DNA from: Polyangia bacterium
GTDB taxonomy: Bacteria; Myxococcota_A; Polyangia; Polyangiales; Polyangiaceae
NCBI GenBank assembly: GCA_030426145.1
Contig: JAUHZF010000002.1
Location: forward strand, 1 to 64,000
Reading direction: 5' to 3'
Length of the DNA stretch: 64,000 bases
Part shown: positions 36,162-46,055 of the stretch, one piece after another
How positions within the stretch are numbered: position 1 is the first letter of the stretch
Layout: every line of letters starts with the position of its first letter
Translations under genes and position numbers: made by a program
The notes under the pieces: model-generated
The model's input: the letters and a program-made list of their open reading frames with translations, nothing else
What the model was told of the DNA's origin: nothing
Database searches by the model: none

Positions 36162-37913
36162 ATGCTTATCGCGCGACCCCTTCTGGTTGCTGCCCTGGCC
36201 CTGACCACCCTCAGCTGCGGCGGTCGCACCGAGACGCGTGCCGACGCGCCGCCCGAAGAAGACGACGACGGTCCCCCCCCGGTAACCAAGCCCGGTCCGG
36301 CCTCCTCCCTCGACGTGCTCTTCGTGGTCGACAACGGCTTCACCGGGGGCGCAGCCCAGCGCATCATGGCCCAGGCGATCCCGTACATGGTCGACCGTCT
36401 GGTCAACCCGCGCTGCGTGAACGGCCGCGGCCAGATCGTCGACGCCCCGCCCAATCTCGAGACGCAGTGTGAGGTGGGGATCCGCGACTTCGCCCCGCAG
36501 ACCGACATCCACTTCGGTGTCGTCTCCTCCAGCATCGGCGGCCACGGCGCCGACATCTGCAGCCCCGTGGCCTCCGACTACGACGTCACCCAAGACGATG
36601 GCGCGCGGTTGCTCACCCGCGCCGAAGACGACACGGTCGTCCCCACCTACCAAGGCCTCGGCTTCCTCGCCTGGGATCCCGATGGCGCCGCCACCCCTCC
36701 CGGAGAGAGCAGCCCCATCGCCCTCGGCAACGCCTTGCGCAGCATCGTGCAGGGCGCGGGAACGAACGGCTGCCTCTTCAACGCTCCCCTCGAGGCGGCC
36801 TACCGCTTCCTCGTCGATCCGGCCCCCCCGGTCTCGATCCAGGTCGTGGGCGGAAGGGCTCAGCGACAGGGCGTCGACACGGCGCTCCTCGAGCAGCGCG
36901 ACGCCTTCCTCCGCCCCGACTCCGCCGTGTTGGTGGTGGTCGTGAGCGACCGCGACGACTGCTCCATCCGCGAAGAAGGCCAGTTCTATCTCGCAGCCCA
37001 GCGCCTCGTAGGTGGCGCCCCCTTCACCTTGCCCCCGGCGCGTAGTGAATGCGCGACCAACCCCGACGACGCCTGCTGCCTCTCGTGCGGTCAGCCTCAG
37101 GGCAACTGTCCTCCCGACCCCAACTGCGACGGCACGGCGCTGCCGCCCGAGGACGACCCGCTGTCGCTGCGCTGCTTCGATCAGAAGCGGCGCTTCGGCA
37201 TCGACTTCGACTACCCGCTCGATCGCTACCTGAACGGCTTCCGCGAGAACACGGTTCAAGACGACACCGGCCAGGTCGTGCAAAACCCCCTCTTCGCCTC
37301 GGGTCGTCGACCAGAGCGGGTGATGGTGGCCACCCTCACCGGCGTGCCCTGGCCCGACGTCGCCATCGCGAGCCAAGACCTCGCGGCCGGTCTCGAGCCC
37401 GCGACCGAGGTGACCTGGGAGCGCCTGCTGACCCAAGACGATGGCACCGCGCCCACCGATCCCCTCATGCTGCTCTCGGTCGCTCCGCGCACGGGGACCA
37501 GCCCCGTCACCGAAACGGAGCTCGCCCCGCCCGAGGCCGGTCCACTCGCGAACCCCACCAACGGCCACGAGCACGCCCTCCCGGCCACGCTTCAGTTCAG
37601 CTGCACCTACGCGATCGACCCCCCGGTGAACTGCGGTGGCGGCCGCTGCGAATGCGGCGTGCCCGAGCTCCAGCCCCAGAACCCCGTCTGCCAAGATCCG
37701 ATGACGGGTCTGTACGATCAGGTTCAGCGCTACGGTCGCGCCACCCCGGCCCCGCGCCTGCTCGAGCTGGTGCGCGAGCTCGGCCCCCAGGGGATCCTCG
37801 GCACCCTATGCGCCGGCACCGAGACCGCCCCCGCAGCGCCCACCTTCGGCTTCAAGCCGAGCGTAGACGCCATGATGCGCGGGATCCGCCGCCAGCTGGT
37901 GCCGTTTCAGTAG
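36162..37913 (+). CDS. Secreted lipoprotein with degenerate von Willebrand A-like domain
   Basis: 583 residues: lipoprotein signal (LLVAALALTTLSC), acidic linker, then LDVLFVVDNGFTGG, where VWA domains have a metal-binding DxSxS. The Ser residues are replaced, so a metal site is not expected. Further on LVVVVSDRDDCS resembles the second VWA motif. The second half has many Cys (CATNPDDACCLSCG, CGGGRCECG). This domain plan is common in myxobacterial secretomes. Its last seven bases overlap the converging LysM gene. Confidence 0.72.
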   Translation: MLIARPLLVAALALTTLSCGGRTETRADAPPEEDDDGPPPVTKPGPASSLDVLFVVDNGFTGGAAQRIMAQAIPYMVDRLVNPRCVNGRGQIVDAPPNLETQCEVGIRDFAPQTDIHFGVVSSSIGGHGADICSPVASDYDVTQDDGARLLTRAEDDTVVPTYQGLGFLAWDPDGAATPPGESSPIALGNALRSIVQGAGTNGCLFNAPLEAAYRFLVDPAPPVSIQVVGGRAQRQGVDTALLEQRDAFLRPDSAVLVVVVSDRDDCSIREEGQFYLAAQRLVGGAPFTLPPARSECATNPDDACCLSCGQPQGNCPPDPNCDGTALPPEDDPLSLRCFDQKRRFGIDFDYPLDRYLNGFRENTVQDDTGQVVQNPLFASGRRPERVMVATLTGVPWPDVAIASQDLAAGLEPATEVTWERLLTQDDGTAPTDPLMLLSVAPRTGTSPVTETELAPPEAGPLANPTNGHEHALPATLQFSCTYAIDPPVNCGGGRCECGVPELQPQNPVCQDPMTGLYDQVQRYGRATPAPRLLELVRELGPQGILGTLCAGTETAPAAPTFGFKPSVDAMMRGIRRQLVPFQ

Positions 37914-39238
37914 TCCTTGCGGGCCACGATGACCGAGCCGCGCGCGATCTCGCGGATGGAAGCCGTCACCAAGCAAGTCGAGGTCTTCTCGCGCGTGCGC
38001 AGGACGATGAGCTCGGCGTAGGTCTCGGCCGGGTAGAGCTCGGGCTCGTCCTTGTCGACCGTCTTCTCCTCGCGGATGTTGCGGTCGTCCTCGTGGATCA
38101 CGCGGTGGTCGGAGAGGTTGCCCGCGTTCTCGAGGCCGAGGCGCCACTCGTCGCCGCGCGACACGGCGAAGAAGCGGTTGCCGACCTCGATGCCGTCGTC
38201 CTTGCCCTTGTCGATGAAGACGTAGTGCCCCTGGGCGTAGAACTCGTAGGGGTAGAGGGCGCCGACGATGCGTGCTTCGACGGTCTTCTTGTTCCGCTTC
38301 GGCTCGACGACGTCCATCTTGCGACCCATGGGGCCGGCGAGCGTGCCGCGCTCGATGACGGTGAGCGACTCGACGATGCGTGCCCGCACCATGCCGGTCT
38401 TCTTGTTGATGCGGTTGATCTTGGCGATGCCGCGCACCCAGACCAGCGGGTAGGGCGTGAGGTTCTTCACTTCGCGCGGCTCGAAGAGCGTGAGCAGGTC
38501 GCCGGGTGCGAGGTTCTCGACCTCCTTCTTGTCGGAGAGGAGCTTGATGTAGACCTCGTCGTTCTCCGACAAGAGCATCTGGTCCTCGGGGCTACCGATG
38601 ATCTCGCCGTAGACCTCGTGTTTGCCGTCGAGCACGTAGCCGTAGTGGCGGTAGAACACGGTGCTCGGCGGCACGATGGCCTGAGGCCGCACGAAACCAC
38701 CTACGGTGCGAACGCCGAAGCCACCCTTGAGGCGGATCTGGTCGCCCGGGTAGATCCAGTGCGGGTTCTGGATCTGGCGGTTGTACGACCACACGCGCGG
38801 CCAGTTGTAGCTGTTGCCGTAGTAGCGTCGGGAGATGCTCCAGAGGGTGTCGCCCCGCTTGGCCACGTGGAGGTTGGGCACGGCCTGACCCGAGACGATG
38901 TAGGCACCGTTGGCGCTGCCTTTGACGACCTTGCCGTCGCCCGCCCCTGCGCGGCGCAGGTCGAATCCGTCGGAGCTGCGCGAGGTGTCGGTCGAGGCTT
39001 GTGCACTCGACGGGAGGTACTGATTGACGTCACCCACGCTGGCCGGCGCAGGCCCGAAGATGCTGCTCTGCGAGGTGGTGGTGGTTCCCCCGGGCGAGAC
39101 GACGTCGACCCCGGTGGGGGTAGGCTCGCTCGGTGTGGAGCCCGGCGGCGGGGCCGCGGGGGCGTCCTCCTGGGCCGATGCCCCTCCGGCGAGGGTGAGC
39201 ATGGCGGCCGCAGCGGCGACCCAGAGTCGGCGCATCAT
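37907..39238 (-). CDS. LysM-domain secreted protein
   Basis: 443 residues: signal peptide (VAAAAAMLTLAGGASAQ), Ser/Thr/Pro-rich linker, then a LysM domain near 125-180 (VAKRGDTLWSISRRYYGNSY, NPHWIYPGDQIRL), which binds peptidoglycan. The remaining ~260 residues are beta-rich with charged patches and no known motif. It shares four bases with the upstream lipoprotein (ATGA) and seven bases with the converging VWA-like gene. Confidence 0.88.
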   Translation of the reverse strand: MMRRLWVAAAAAMLTLAGGASAQEDAPAAPPPGSTPSEPTPTGVDVVSPGGTTTTSQSSIFGPAPASVGDVNQYLPSSAQASTDTSRSSDGFDLRRAGAGDGKVVKGSANGAYIVSGQAVPNLHVAKRGDTLWSISRRYYGNSYNWPRVWSYNRQIQNPHWIYPGDQIRLKGGFGVRTVGGFVRPQAIVPPSTVFYRHYGYVLDGKHEVYGEIIGSPEDQMLLSENDEVYIKLLSDKKEVENLAPGDLLTLFEPREVKNLTPYPLVWVRGIAKINRINKKTGMVRARIVESLTVIERGTLAGPMGRKMDVVEPKRNKKTVEARIVGALYPYEFYAQGHYVFIDKGKDDGIEVGNRFFAVSRGDEWRLGLENAGNLSDHRVIHEDDRNIREEKTVDKDEPELYPAETYAELIVLRTREKTSTCLVTASIREIARGSVIVARKDY

Positions 39239-39681
39239 CGTCGACCTCCCGGCGCGTGGCCCGGCGTGGTGGCCGCGGGGGCCGTCTGCTGCACCCGCTG
39301 TCCGGCGCCGGTGATGACCGGGCGGTCGTTGTCATCGTGTGCCGGGTCCTCCGCGTCCCCGAGCGCCGTGCTCGGCGTCTCGGGCGGGGGCTCCTCCTCG
39401 GGTTTCGGCGCCAGCCGCACCACGTCGAGATGCGGCCGTTGGTCGGCCGCCTCGGGCTCCGACTGGCCGAGGGCCTCCAGACTCGCATCCTCCTGAGCCG
39501 CCTCGGGGGTGGCTGCCTCGACGGCATCCAGACGCTCTGCGAGCGCGATGTTGTTGGCCTTCAGGCGCGAAATCTCACGCTGAAGGTCGTCGAGACGGGC
39601 CGTCGTGGTGTTCTTTTCCGGCGCGCAGCCCGCGAGGGCAGCGAGGGCCAGAGCCATTGCAGTCAGCTGGATGCGATTCAT
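39235..39681 (-). CDS. Small lipoprotein with coiled coil
   Basis: 148 residues starting MNRIQLTAMALALAALAGC (lipobox). A short coiled coil (DDLQREISRLKANNIALAERL) follows, then a Glu/Pro-rich tail. It is coupled to the LysM gene by a four-base overlap, so the two may act together at the peptidoglycan layer, in the manner of cell-envelope coordinators such as CpoB; that comparison is inference. The start is chosen from the signal peptide; a longer in-frame ATG lies at 39723. Confidence 0.72.
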   Translation of the reverse strand: MNRIQLTAMALALAALAGCAPEKNTTTARLDDLQREISRLKANNIALAERLDAVEAATPEAAQEDASLEALGQSEPEAADQRPHLDVVRLAPKPEEEPPPETPSTALGDAEDPAHDDNDRPVITGAGQRVQQTAPAATTPGHAPGGRR

Positions 39682-39743
39682 GGCGCTGTTGGAACTATAG
39701 GGAGCGCGTCCAAAGGGGGCCAAATCCGCTACGGTGCGAAGCC

Positions 39744-40367
39744 GTGATCGGACGACTACGAGGCATCCCCGAGGGCGATCCCCTCAGCGGCGACTGGGTC
39801 CTGGACGTGAACGGGGTGGGGTACGAGGTCACCACCCCCATCGGAACCCTGGGACGGCTGACCCCCGATGACGACGGCCGGGTGACCCTTCACGTGCACA
39901 CCAACGTGCGCGAAGACGCCTTCGAGCTCTACGGCTTCGCGTCCGCGATGGAGCGTTCGGCCTTCCGCACCCTCATCAGCATCAACAAGGTGGGGCCCAA
40001 GCTGGCCCTCAACGTGCTGAGCGCGATCAGCGTGGAGGAGCTCATGGTGGCCGTCGAGCGCCAGCACGCGGCCGCCCTCACCCGCATCCCAGGGGTGGGC
40101 AAGAAGACGGCCGAGCGCATGCTGCTCGAGCTGTCCGACAAGCTCCCCGCTCTCGGCATCGCGGCCATGGGCGGGGGTGCGCCCCTTCCCCGCACCGCAG
40201 CGGCGCCGGTGCGGACCGTCACCGGGCCTGGCTCGGTGGTCGTCGACGCGCTGGTGAGGATGGGCTTCAAGCCCGCCGCCGCCGAGCGCGCGGTGGCCGG
40301 GCTCGACGATCTCGACCGGCCTCTCGCCGACCTGATCCGGGAGGCTCTGGCCATTCTGTCGAGCTGA
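39744..40367 (+). CDS. ruvA: Holliday junction DNA helicase subunit RuvA
   Basis: 207 residues. RuvA binds the four-way junction and recruits RuvB for branch migration. The start VIGRLRG, WVLDVNGVGYEVTTP, HVREDAFELYGF, ISINKVGPKLALNVL and the helix-hairpin-helix RIPGVGKKTAERMLLEL are typical; domain III (VVDALVRMGFKPAAAERAV) is at the end. The GTG at 39744 fits the family start. Neither ruvB nor ruvC is adjacent. Confidence 0.95.
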   Translation: MIGRLRGIPEGDPLSGDWVLDVNGVGYEVTTPIGTLGRLTPDDDGRVTLHVHTNVREDAFELYGFASAMERSAFRTLISINKVGPKLALNVLSAISVEELMVAVERQHAAALTRIPGVGKKTAERMLLELSDKLPALGIAAMGGGAPLPRTAAAPVRTVTGPGSVVVDALVRMGFKPAAAERAVAGLDDLDRPLADLIREALAILSS

Positions 40368-40460
40368 CCCTCATGGTTGTGGTCCGCGCGCCGGGATTGC
40401 CCCATACTCCGGGGTCCGGACCGTCGTTGCGCTGCCTGGCCCGACGGTTCCACTTCCAAC

Positions 40461-41219
40461 ATGGCTGGCAGTGGTACGACAGAAGCTGTGATCTGTACCC
40501 GTTGCGGATCCCCCAACGAGCCCACCCACAAGTTCTGCTCCTCATGCGGAAACGGGCTACACGACGGGGGCCCCAATCCACACGAAGCCGAGGCGTCCGC
40601 CCGGCTCATCGCTCTCAACCCCGACGGCTCCGAAGGGGCCGCGATTCCGCTCCATGGCAAGACGACCGTGGGCCGGGCGAACGGCGGGCTGTTCGCGCAG
40701 GACCTGTTCCTGTCGCCGCGCCACGCGTCGTTCATGCCGGGCCAAGGCCAGGTCGTGGTCGAGGATGAGCGTTCGCTGAACGGCATCTATCGACGCATCC
40801 CGGCCGATCAGCGCTTTCCTCTCGATCAGGGCCAGATGTTCCGCATCGGCCAGGAGCTGATCCGCTTCGAGGAGGTCATGGCCTCGATGCCCGACGAGCA
40901 GGGCGTCGAGTACATGGGGGCGCCCATCGAGGGCTACGTGGGGCGCATCACCATGGTGCTGGGCCGCGGGACCTACGGCACGGCCTTTCCGATTCCCGAG
41001 ACGGGGCTCAACCTCGGTCGCGAGCGGGGCGAGGTGCTCTTTGCCGACGACGGCTACGTTTCGGGCCTGCACTGCCGCCTCAGCTTCGACGCCGGGCAGG
41101 TCTACTTGACCGACCTGGGTAGCTCGAACGGCACCTTCGTTCGCATCCGCGGCAGCGAGACCTGCCGCAACGGTGAGATCCTCCTGATGGGGCAGCAGCT
41201 GTTCCGGATCGCCATGTGA
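40461..41219 (+). CDS. Double FHA-domain protein with N-terminal zinc ribbon
   Basis: 252 residues: a zinc ribbon CTRCGSPNEPTHKFCSSCG (about 12-30), then two FHA domains: the first with GRANGG and SPRHAS, the second with GRERGEV, VSGLHCRL and LGSSNGTFV. FHA domains bind phospho-Thr, so this is a probable partner of Ser/Thr kinases such as the one at 8422. The C-terminal stop shares one base with the Nudix gene's ATG. Confidence 0.87.
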   Translation: MAGSGTTEAVICTRCGSPNEPTHKFCSSCGNGLHDGGPNPHEAEASARLIALNPDGSEGAAIPLHGKTTVGRANGGLFAQDLFLSPRHASFMPGQGQVVVEDERSLNGIYRRIPADQRFPLDQGQMFRIGQELIRFEEVMASMPDEQGVEYMGAPIEGYVGRITMVLGRGTYGTAFPIPETGLNLGRERGEVLFADDGYVSGLHCRLSFDAGQVYLTDLGSSNGTFVRIRGSETCRNGEILLMGQQLFRIAM

Positions 41220-41629
41220 TGAACAACAGCGCGGCCGACAAGCCAACCATCCGCGTCGTGGCCGCGGTCATCGCCGAAGGTGGTCGCTATCTCATCACCC
41301 AGCGTCGGCCCCAGGCCGCACTGCCTCTGCTGTGGGAGTTTCCGGGGGGCCGGGTCGAGGACGGGGAGAGCGACGCCGATGCCCTGCGACGTGAGATCCA
41401 GCACCGCCTCGGCGTCGACGTGACGCCGGGGGAGCTCATCAGCTTCGTGACCCACCCCTATGCCAGCTACGACGTGGACCTATTCCTCTACAGCTGCAGC
41501 CTCGAGGGGGGCACGCCAGAGGCGAAGAACGTGCACGCCTTCACCTGGGCCACGAGTCGCGAGTTCACGCAGTACGACTTCACGCCGGCCGACGAGTCGA
41601 GCATGAGCAAGCTCCTCGGCATCGAGTAG
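41219..41629 (+). CDS. Nudix-fold protein with degenerate Nudix box
   Basis: 136 residues with the Nudix fold (VVAAVIAEGGRYLITQRRPQ, LLWEFPGGRVEDGES) similar to MutT-type enzymes. The Nudix box should read GX5EX7REUXEEXGU; here GRVEDGES leads into REIQHRLGV, so the two Mg2+-ligating Glu are His and Arg. Catalysis of the usual kind is therefore doubtful. It might bind nucleotides or ADP-ribose without hydrolysis. The ATG at 41219 (or GTG at 41216) overlaps the FHA stop. Confidence 0.8.
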   Translation: MNNSAADKPTIRVVAAVIAEGGRYLITQRRPQAALPLLWEFPGGRVEDGESDADALRREIQHRLGVDVTPGELISFVTHPYASYDVDLFLYSCSLEGGTPEAKNVHAFTWATSREFTQYDFTPADESSMSKLLGIE

Positions 41630-41684
41630 CGGCCCAGAGGGGTGTCGTCGCGGCCGGTTTGCGTATACTGGACCGTCTGGGACG

Positions 41685-42497
41685 ATGCGAAGGACCACCG
41701 GACATACCGCGATGACGCTGCTCGGCGCAGCTTCTCTCGCTCTTCTCTTCGGTGCCTGCGCCTTTCCCGAGTTCGAGTTCGACCCCCTCGGACCAGGCTC
41801 CGTCAGCTCGACCTCCTCGTCCACCGGCGGAATGTCCGGCGTGGGCGGCATGACGACCACCTCCACCGGGGGTGGCATGGGCGGCTCGCTGCCGACCACG
41901 TGCACGCTGTTCAGCACCGGGGAGTGTGGAGCTGGGCGCAAGTGCAGCATCGTCAATCCCACCACGGGTGAGGCCGGGTGCGTCGATGCTGGCGACCACC
42001 CGCCGTGGTCACGATGCAGCGTCGATACCGACTGCGGCGAGGGCTACTACTGCCCGGATGGCGGCGACACCTGCCACCTCATCTGCAGCGGGAAGGCCGA
42101 CTGCAACGACCCTGCACGCGAGTGCGCCGTCGCGACCCACGACGGGTCGCCGATTCCCGGCTTCGGACTCTGCACCGCCAACTGCCATCCCACGATGGGC
42201 ACGCCGTGTAACAACAGCCGCGGCGCGGTGAACTGTGTGCCGACGAGCGTGGGCAATACGTCGGGACTGCTCGACTGTGCCGCCTCCGACGGGAAGATGT
42301 TCGACCAACCGTGCGCCACCTCGCGCGAATGCGGTCTGGGACTCGTGTGCCTCGTCAGCACGAGCGCGTGCACCTTCTGGTGTGCGCCGCCCGACAACTC
42401 ATCGAACGGGATCTGCCCCGTCTCGGCCGAGTTCTGCACCCCGACCAACCCCGACGTCACGCACGAGATGGTCACCTACGGCGTCTGCGCCCAATGA
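41685..42497 (+). CDS. Cys-rich lipoprotein
   Basis: 270 residues: lipoprotein signal (LLGAASLALLFGAC), a Ser/Thr/Gly linker, then about twenty Cys in patterns such as CSVDTDCGEGYYCPDGGDTC and CATSRECGLGLVC that resemble the disulfide-rich domains of myxobacterial surface proteins. A role outside the cell is inferred; no enzyme motif. A second ATG at 41712 is possible. It converges with the PEGA protein. Confidence 0.78.
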   Translation: MRRTTGHTAMTLLGAASLALLFGACAFPEFEFDPLGPGSVSSTSSSTGGMSGVGGMTTTSTGGGMGGSLPTTCTLFSTGECGAGRKCSIVNPTTGEAGCVDAGDHPPWSRCSVDTDCGEGYYCPDGGDTCHLICSGKADCNDPARECAVATHDGSPIPGFGLCTANCHPTMGTPCNNSRGAVNCVPTSVGNTSGLLDCAASDGKMFDQPCATSRECGLGLVCLVSTSACTFWCAPPDNSSNGICPVSAEFCTPTNPDVTHEMVTYGVCAQ

Positions 42498-42507
42498 CGA
42501 CGTACGC

Positions 42508-43542
42508 TCAGTCGAAGCGCACGCGCAGCTGAGCGCCGCCGTCGGCGAAAGGCGCGAGCGAGACGTTCCCACCCGTGGCCGGCTGGTCCTTCTCGGGCTC
42601 CCAGAGCACGAACCAGAGCACGGCTCCGGTCGCGATGAGTCCCGCGCCGACACCGAAGCTCACCTTGCTCCCGAGGTCGAAGCTGCGCGCTTCGTCGACC
42701 AGCGGCTCGTCGTCGGGGTTGCAGCCCGTGAATCCGTCTGCGCAGCGAACCTGGCTGATGCGGCTGTTGCGGAGGCCCCACAGAGCGCCTCCCACGACGA
42801 TGCCGGCCACACCGGCTCCGGCCACGACGTAGGCCGGCCACTGCCCCACCCCCGGCTCGGGCGGCGGTGGCGGCGGCGGAGGGTCGGGCTTGACCGGCCA
42901 CGGCTCGGGCTTGGGGTCGGGTGGCTCCGGGTCGTCGATCTGGAGCTCGACGCTCTCGGTCTCGGCCTCGGCCACGGTGATGTCGAGCGCCTGCGTGACC
43001 TCGCCATCGCGACGCACCTCGATACGGTGGTCGCCCGGGTCGACCGGGATGAGGGTGCCGGCGAGGGCCAAGGAGACGGGGGCCCCGTCGATGAAGACCT
43101 TGGAGGTGCGGACCTTGCCCTCCACGGTGAGCTTCAGGGTCGGCACCTTGGCCCGCAGCTTCTCGGCCCGGGGCGGTGCCGCTTCGGCCACGTCTTTGCC
43201 CTTCTCGCCGAGCTTGAGGGCTTCTTGCGCCGCCAGCTCGAAGCCGTTGATGGCGTCGACCCAGCGCCCCACGTTCTCCTGACACAGAGCGATGTGGAAC
43301 CGCACCTGCGGTGTCATCTTCACCTTGCCCACGCGCTCGAGCCGGCTGAGCGCCTCCTCCCACTCGCCCTCGGTCTCGAGGTCCTTGGCCTCCTTGAAGA
43401 GCTGTCGGGCCGCGGCGAGCTCTTCTTTCGTGGCCTCGCGCTTGGGGGCAGGGGTGGTTGGGGCCTCGTCCTGGGCCACGGCCGGCACGCTCAGCGTCAA
43501 CGAGACGCCGAGCAAAGCCGCGGTGAGCCAGGGGGATGACAT
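42508..43542 (-). CDS. Secreted TPR/PEGA-domain protein with C-terminal anchor
   Basis: 344 residues: signal peptide (ALLGVSLTLSVPAVAQ), TPR-like helices (LFKEAKDLETEGEWEEALSR, ALCQENVGRWVDAINGF), a PEGA domain (VFIDGAPVSLALAGTLIPVD, GDHRIEVRRDG), a Pro-rich linker and two hydrophobic spans (YVVAGAGVAGIVVGGALWGL, FGVGAGLIATGAVLWFVLW). This combination is common in myxobacteria and probably spans the periplasm to sense or bind. Function unknown. Confidence 0.8.
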   Translation of the reverse strand: MSSPWLTAALLGVSLTLSVPAVAQDEAPTTPAPKREATKEELAAARQLFKEAKDLETEGEWEEALSRLERVGKVKMTPQVRFHIALCQENVGRWVDAINGFELAAQEALKLGEKGKDVAEAAPPRAEKLRAKVPTLKLTVEGKVRTSKVFIDGAPVSLALAGTLIPVDPGDHRIEVRRDGEVTQALDITVAEAETESVELQIDDPEPPDPKPEPWPVKPDPPPPPPPPEPGVGQWPAYVVAGAGVAGIVVGGALWGLRNSRISQVRCADGFTGCNPDDEPLVDEARSFDLGSKVSFGVGAGLIATGAVLWFVLWEPEKDQPATGGNVSLAPFADGGAQLRVRFD

Positions 43543-43575
43543 CGTTCGAGCCTACCTCAGTTCGGGGTGACCGGG

Positions 43576-44364
<789 letters not shown>

Positions 44365-44504
44365 GGTACCCCTCCTCAGATTTGCTCCTAGCGCCCAGGA
44401 CCCAGTCCCTTGCGCGGGAACCCCTCCCTATAGAGCTCGCCCCCGGTCGACACAATAGAGGTCGTGTTGGGCGCTCCCGGCAAATGGTACTAACTTGGGT
44501 CGTT

Positions 44505-45221
44505 GTGAGCGACGACCCCTGGGCGAGCGCCGAAGCGCTGCAGACGGCCATGAAGGCGCTGCAGGGGCTCCTCCTCTCCTTGGAGCCACCTCAGCGCGAA
44601 GCCTTCCGGCGTCACTGGCTCTCGCGAGGTGGCACCCGTGACGACGTGCTGCGCGCGCGGGAGCTGCTCATGCGCATCCTCGCCGCCATGCAGACGGGCG
44701 ACCCGCGCCTCTGGGCCGAGCTCGCGCTCGCGCATGCCGCCCTCAGCCCCGCCGCGCCCCCCACGCCGAGCCCCGACACGGTGATGACCCCCGACGCCCG
44801 GGACTTCACCCTCCCCGCGGTGACGGAGTTTCGCCTCGCGCTCGACCTCGACGAAGCCGCGCCGGGCTCGGAAGACCCCCTCTCGAGCACAGTCGACGAG
44901 ACGGTTGCGCTCGGGGTCCTCTCGGTGCCGCATCTCGGGGTGGCCGATGCCCCCGCGCCACAAACCGGCACCCTCAAAGCCGGCTCGTCGCCGCACCCGG
45001 TGCTCGATCTCGAGAAGTACGCGGTGCTCTGCGCATGGACCGAGTTGCACCCCCAGCGACGAGCCGACCTCCACCGTCAGTACGGCCTCGCCGACGAAGC
45101 GGCCCGAACCCAGCTCGACCTGCAGTTCGCGGCGCGCTTCCGACAAGACCCCTCCTTGCGCGCAGCCTTCGACAATCGGCTCAAGATGCACCGGAAGTTC
45201 CTGGCCGCGACCCAGAAGTGA
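44505..45221 (+). CDS. Uncharacterised helical protein
   Basis: 238 residues when started at the GTG 44505 (MSDDPWASAEAL); an ATG at 44484 is also open. Ala/Leu-rich helices (LQTAMKALQGLLLSLEP, LLMRILAAMQTGDPRLW), a Pro-rich middle, and a well-defined C-terminal part (KYAVLCAWTELHPQRRADLH, QFAARFRQDPSLRAAFD, NRLKMHRKFLAAT). No signal peptide, membrane span or catalytic motif. Function unknown. Confidence 0.6.
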   Translation: MSDDPWASAEALQTAMKALQGLLLSLEPPQREAFRRHWLSRGGTRDDVLRARELLMRILAAMQTGDPRLWAELALAHAALSPAAPPTPSPDTVMTPDARDFTLPAVTEFRLALDLDEAAPGSEDPLSSTVDETVALGVLSVPHLGVADAPAPQTGTLKAGSSPHPVLDLEKYAVLCAWTELHPQRRADLHRQYGLADEAARTQLDLQFAARFRQDPSLRAAFDNRLKMHRKFLAATQK

Positions 45222-45276
45222 ACCCCGGGCCGGGACTGGCCTCGCGCTCAGTCTCGGTCCATGCTGCCGATCCGTG

Positions 45277-46005
45277 ATGCTCGCGCGCACACTCGCCCTG
45301 CTGATGGTCCTGACCGTCGCGCCCCTCGGGGGCTGCAAGGGAAACAAGGACCCCGATGCCTCGTCGGCCGACGAGCTGCCTCCACTGCAGCTCACCGACA
45401 CGACGCCCGATCTCCTCCTCACCTGGGTCGACGAACGCGGCGGCACCCACACCGAGACCGCCATCGCGGGGATACCTGGGGGAAGCCGACAGCAAGTGCG
45501 CGTCATCACCAAGGAGGCCGGTCACGGGGCCTTGTTCTACGTGGCCGATCTCGAGCAGAAAGGCGACGACGGCACCTACGTCGTGCGCACCATGAAGCGC
45601 ACCGAGTGGGAGCAGATCATCGCCGAGCGGCGCGCCGCCTACCGCGCCAAGCACGCGCCCAAGCCGCCCCCCGTAGCCACGGTCTCCCCCAAACCCGATG
45701 GTCCCGAGCCACCCAAGCCCGCCGACATCGCTGGGGTCGAGGTCGTCATCTACGGTGCATCGTGGTGCAAGCCGTGCCACGACGCCGCCGACTACCTCCG
45801 ACGCAAGGGGGTGCGGGTCACGGAGTACGACATCGAGAAGCAGCCACAGCGAGCGCGCGAGATGCAGAAGAAGCTTCGTGATGCCGGCATGACGGGAGGC
45901 TCCATCCCCGTCATCGACGTGGGTGGGATCGTCCTGCGCGGCTTCAACCCGAGTCGTCTCGATCGCGCCCTCGCCGAAGCCGGCAAGAGCGGCACCGACA
46001 TGTGA
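45277..46005 (+). CDS. Lipoprotein with glutaredoxin-like domain
   Basis: 242 residues: lipoprotein signal (LALLMVLTVAPLGGC), an N-terminal beta-type domain (LLLTWVDERGGTHTETAIAG), a Pro/Lys-rich linker, and a glutaredoxin-like domain with GASWCKPCHDAADYL and IPVIDVGGIVLRGF. The CxPC motif suggests thiol-disulfide exchange in the periplasm. The ATG at 45277 (or GTG at 45274) is used. Similar in plan to the thioredoxin-fold lipoprotein at 31987. Confidence 0.8.
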   Translation: MLARTLALLMVLTVAPLGGCKGNKDPDASSADELPPLQLTDTTPDLLLTWVDERGGTHTETAIAGIPGGSRQQVRVITKEAGHGALFYVADLEQKGDDGTYVVRTMKRTEWEQIIAERRAAYRAKHAPKPPPVATVSPKPDGPEPPKPADIAGVEVVIYGASWCKPCHDAADYLRRKGVRVTEYDIEKQPQRAREMQKKLRDAGMTGGSIPVIDVGGIVLRGFNPSRLDRALAEAGKSGTDM

Positions 46006-46055
46006 AGGCGCAGTGGTTGATGGCGCAGTGTGTGAAGCCCAGTGTGTGAAAACCA

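Noticed and set aside
46007-46055. Short direct repeats GGCGCAGTG and CAGTGTGTGAA before the GGCT-like gene
   Set aside because: Two copies each of short words, no symmetry and no link to a start signal; probably slippage.
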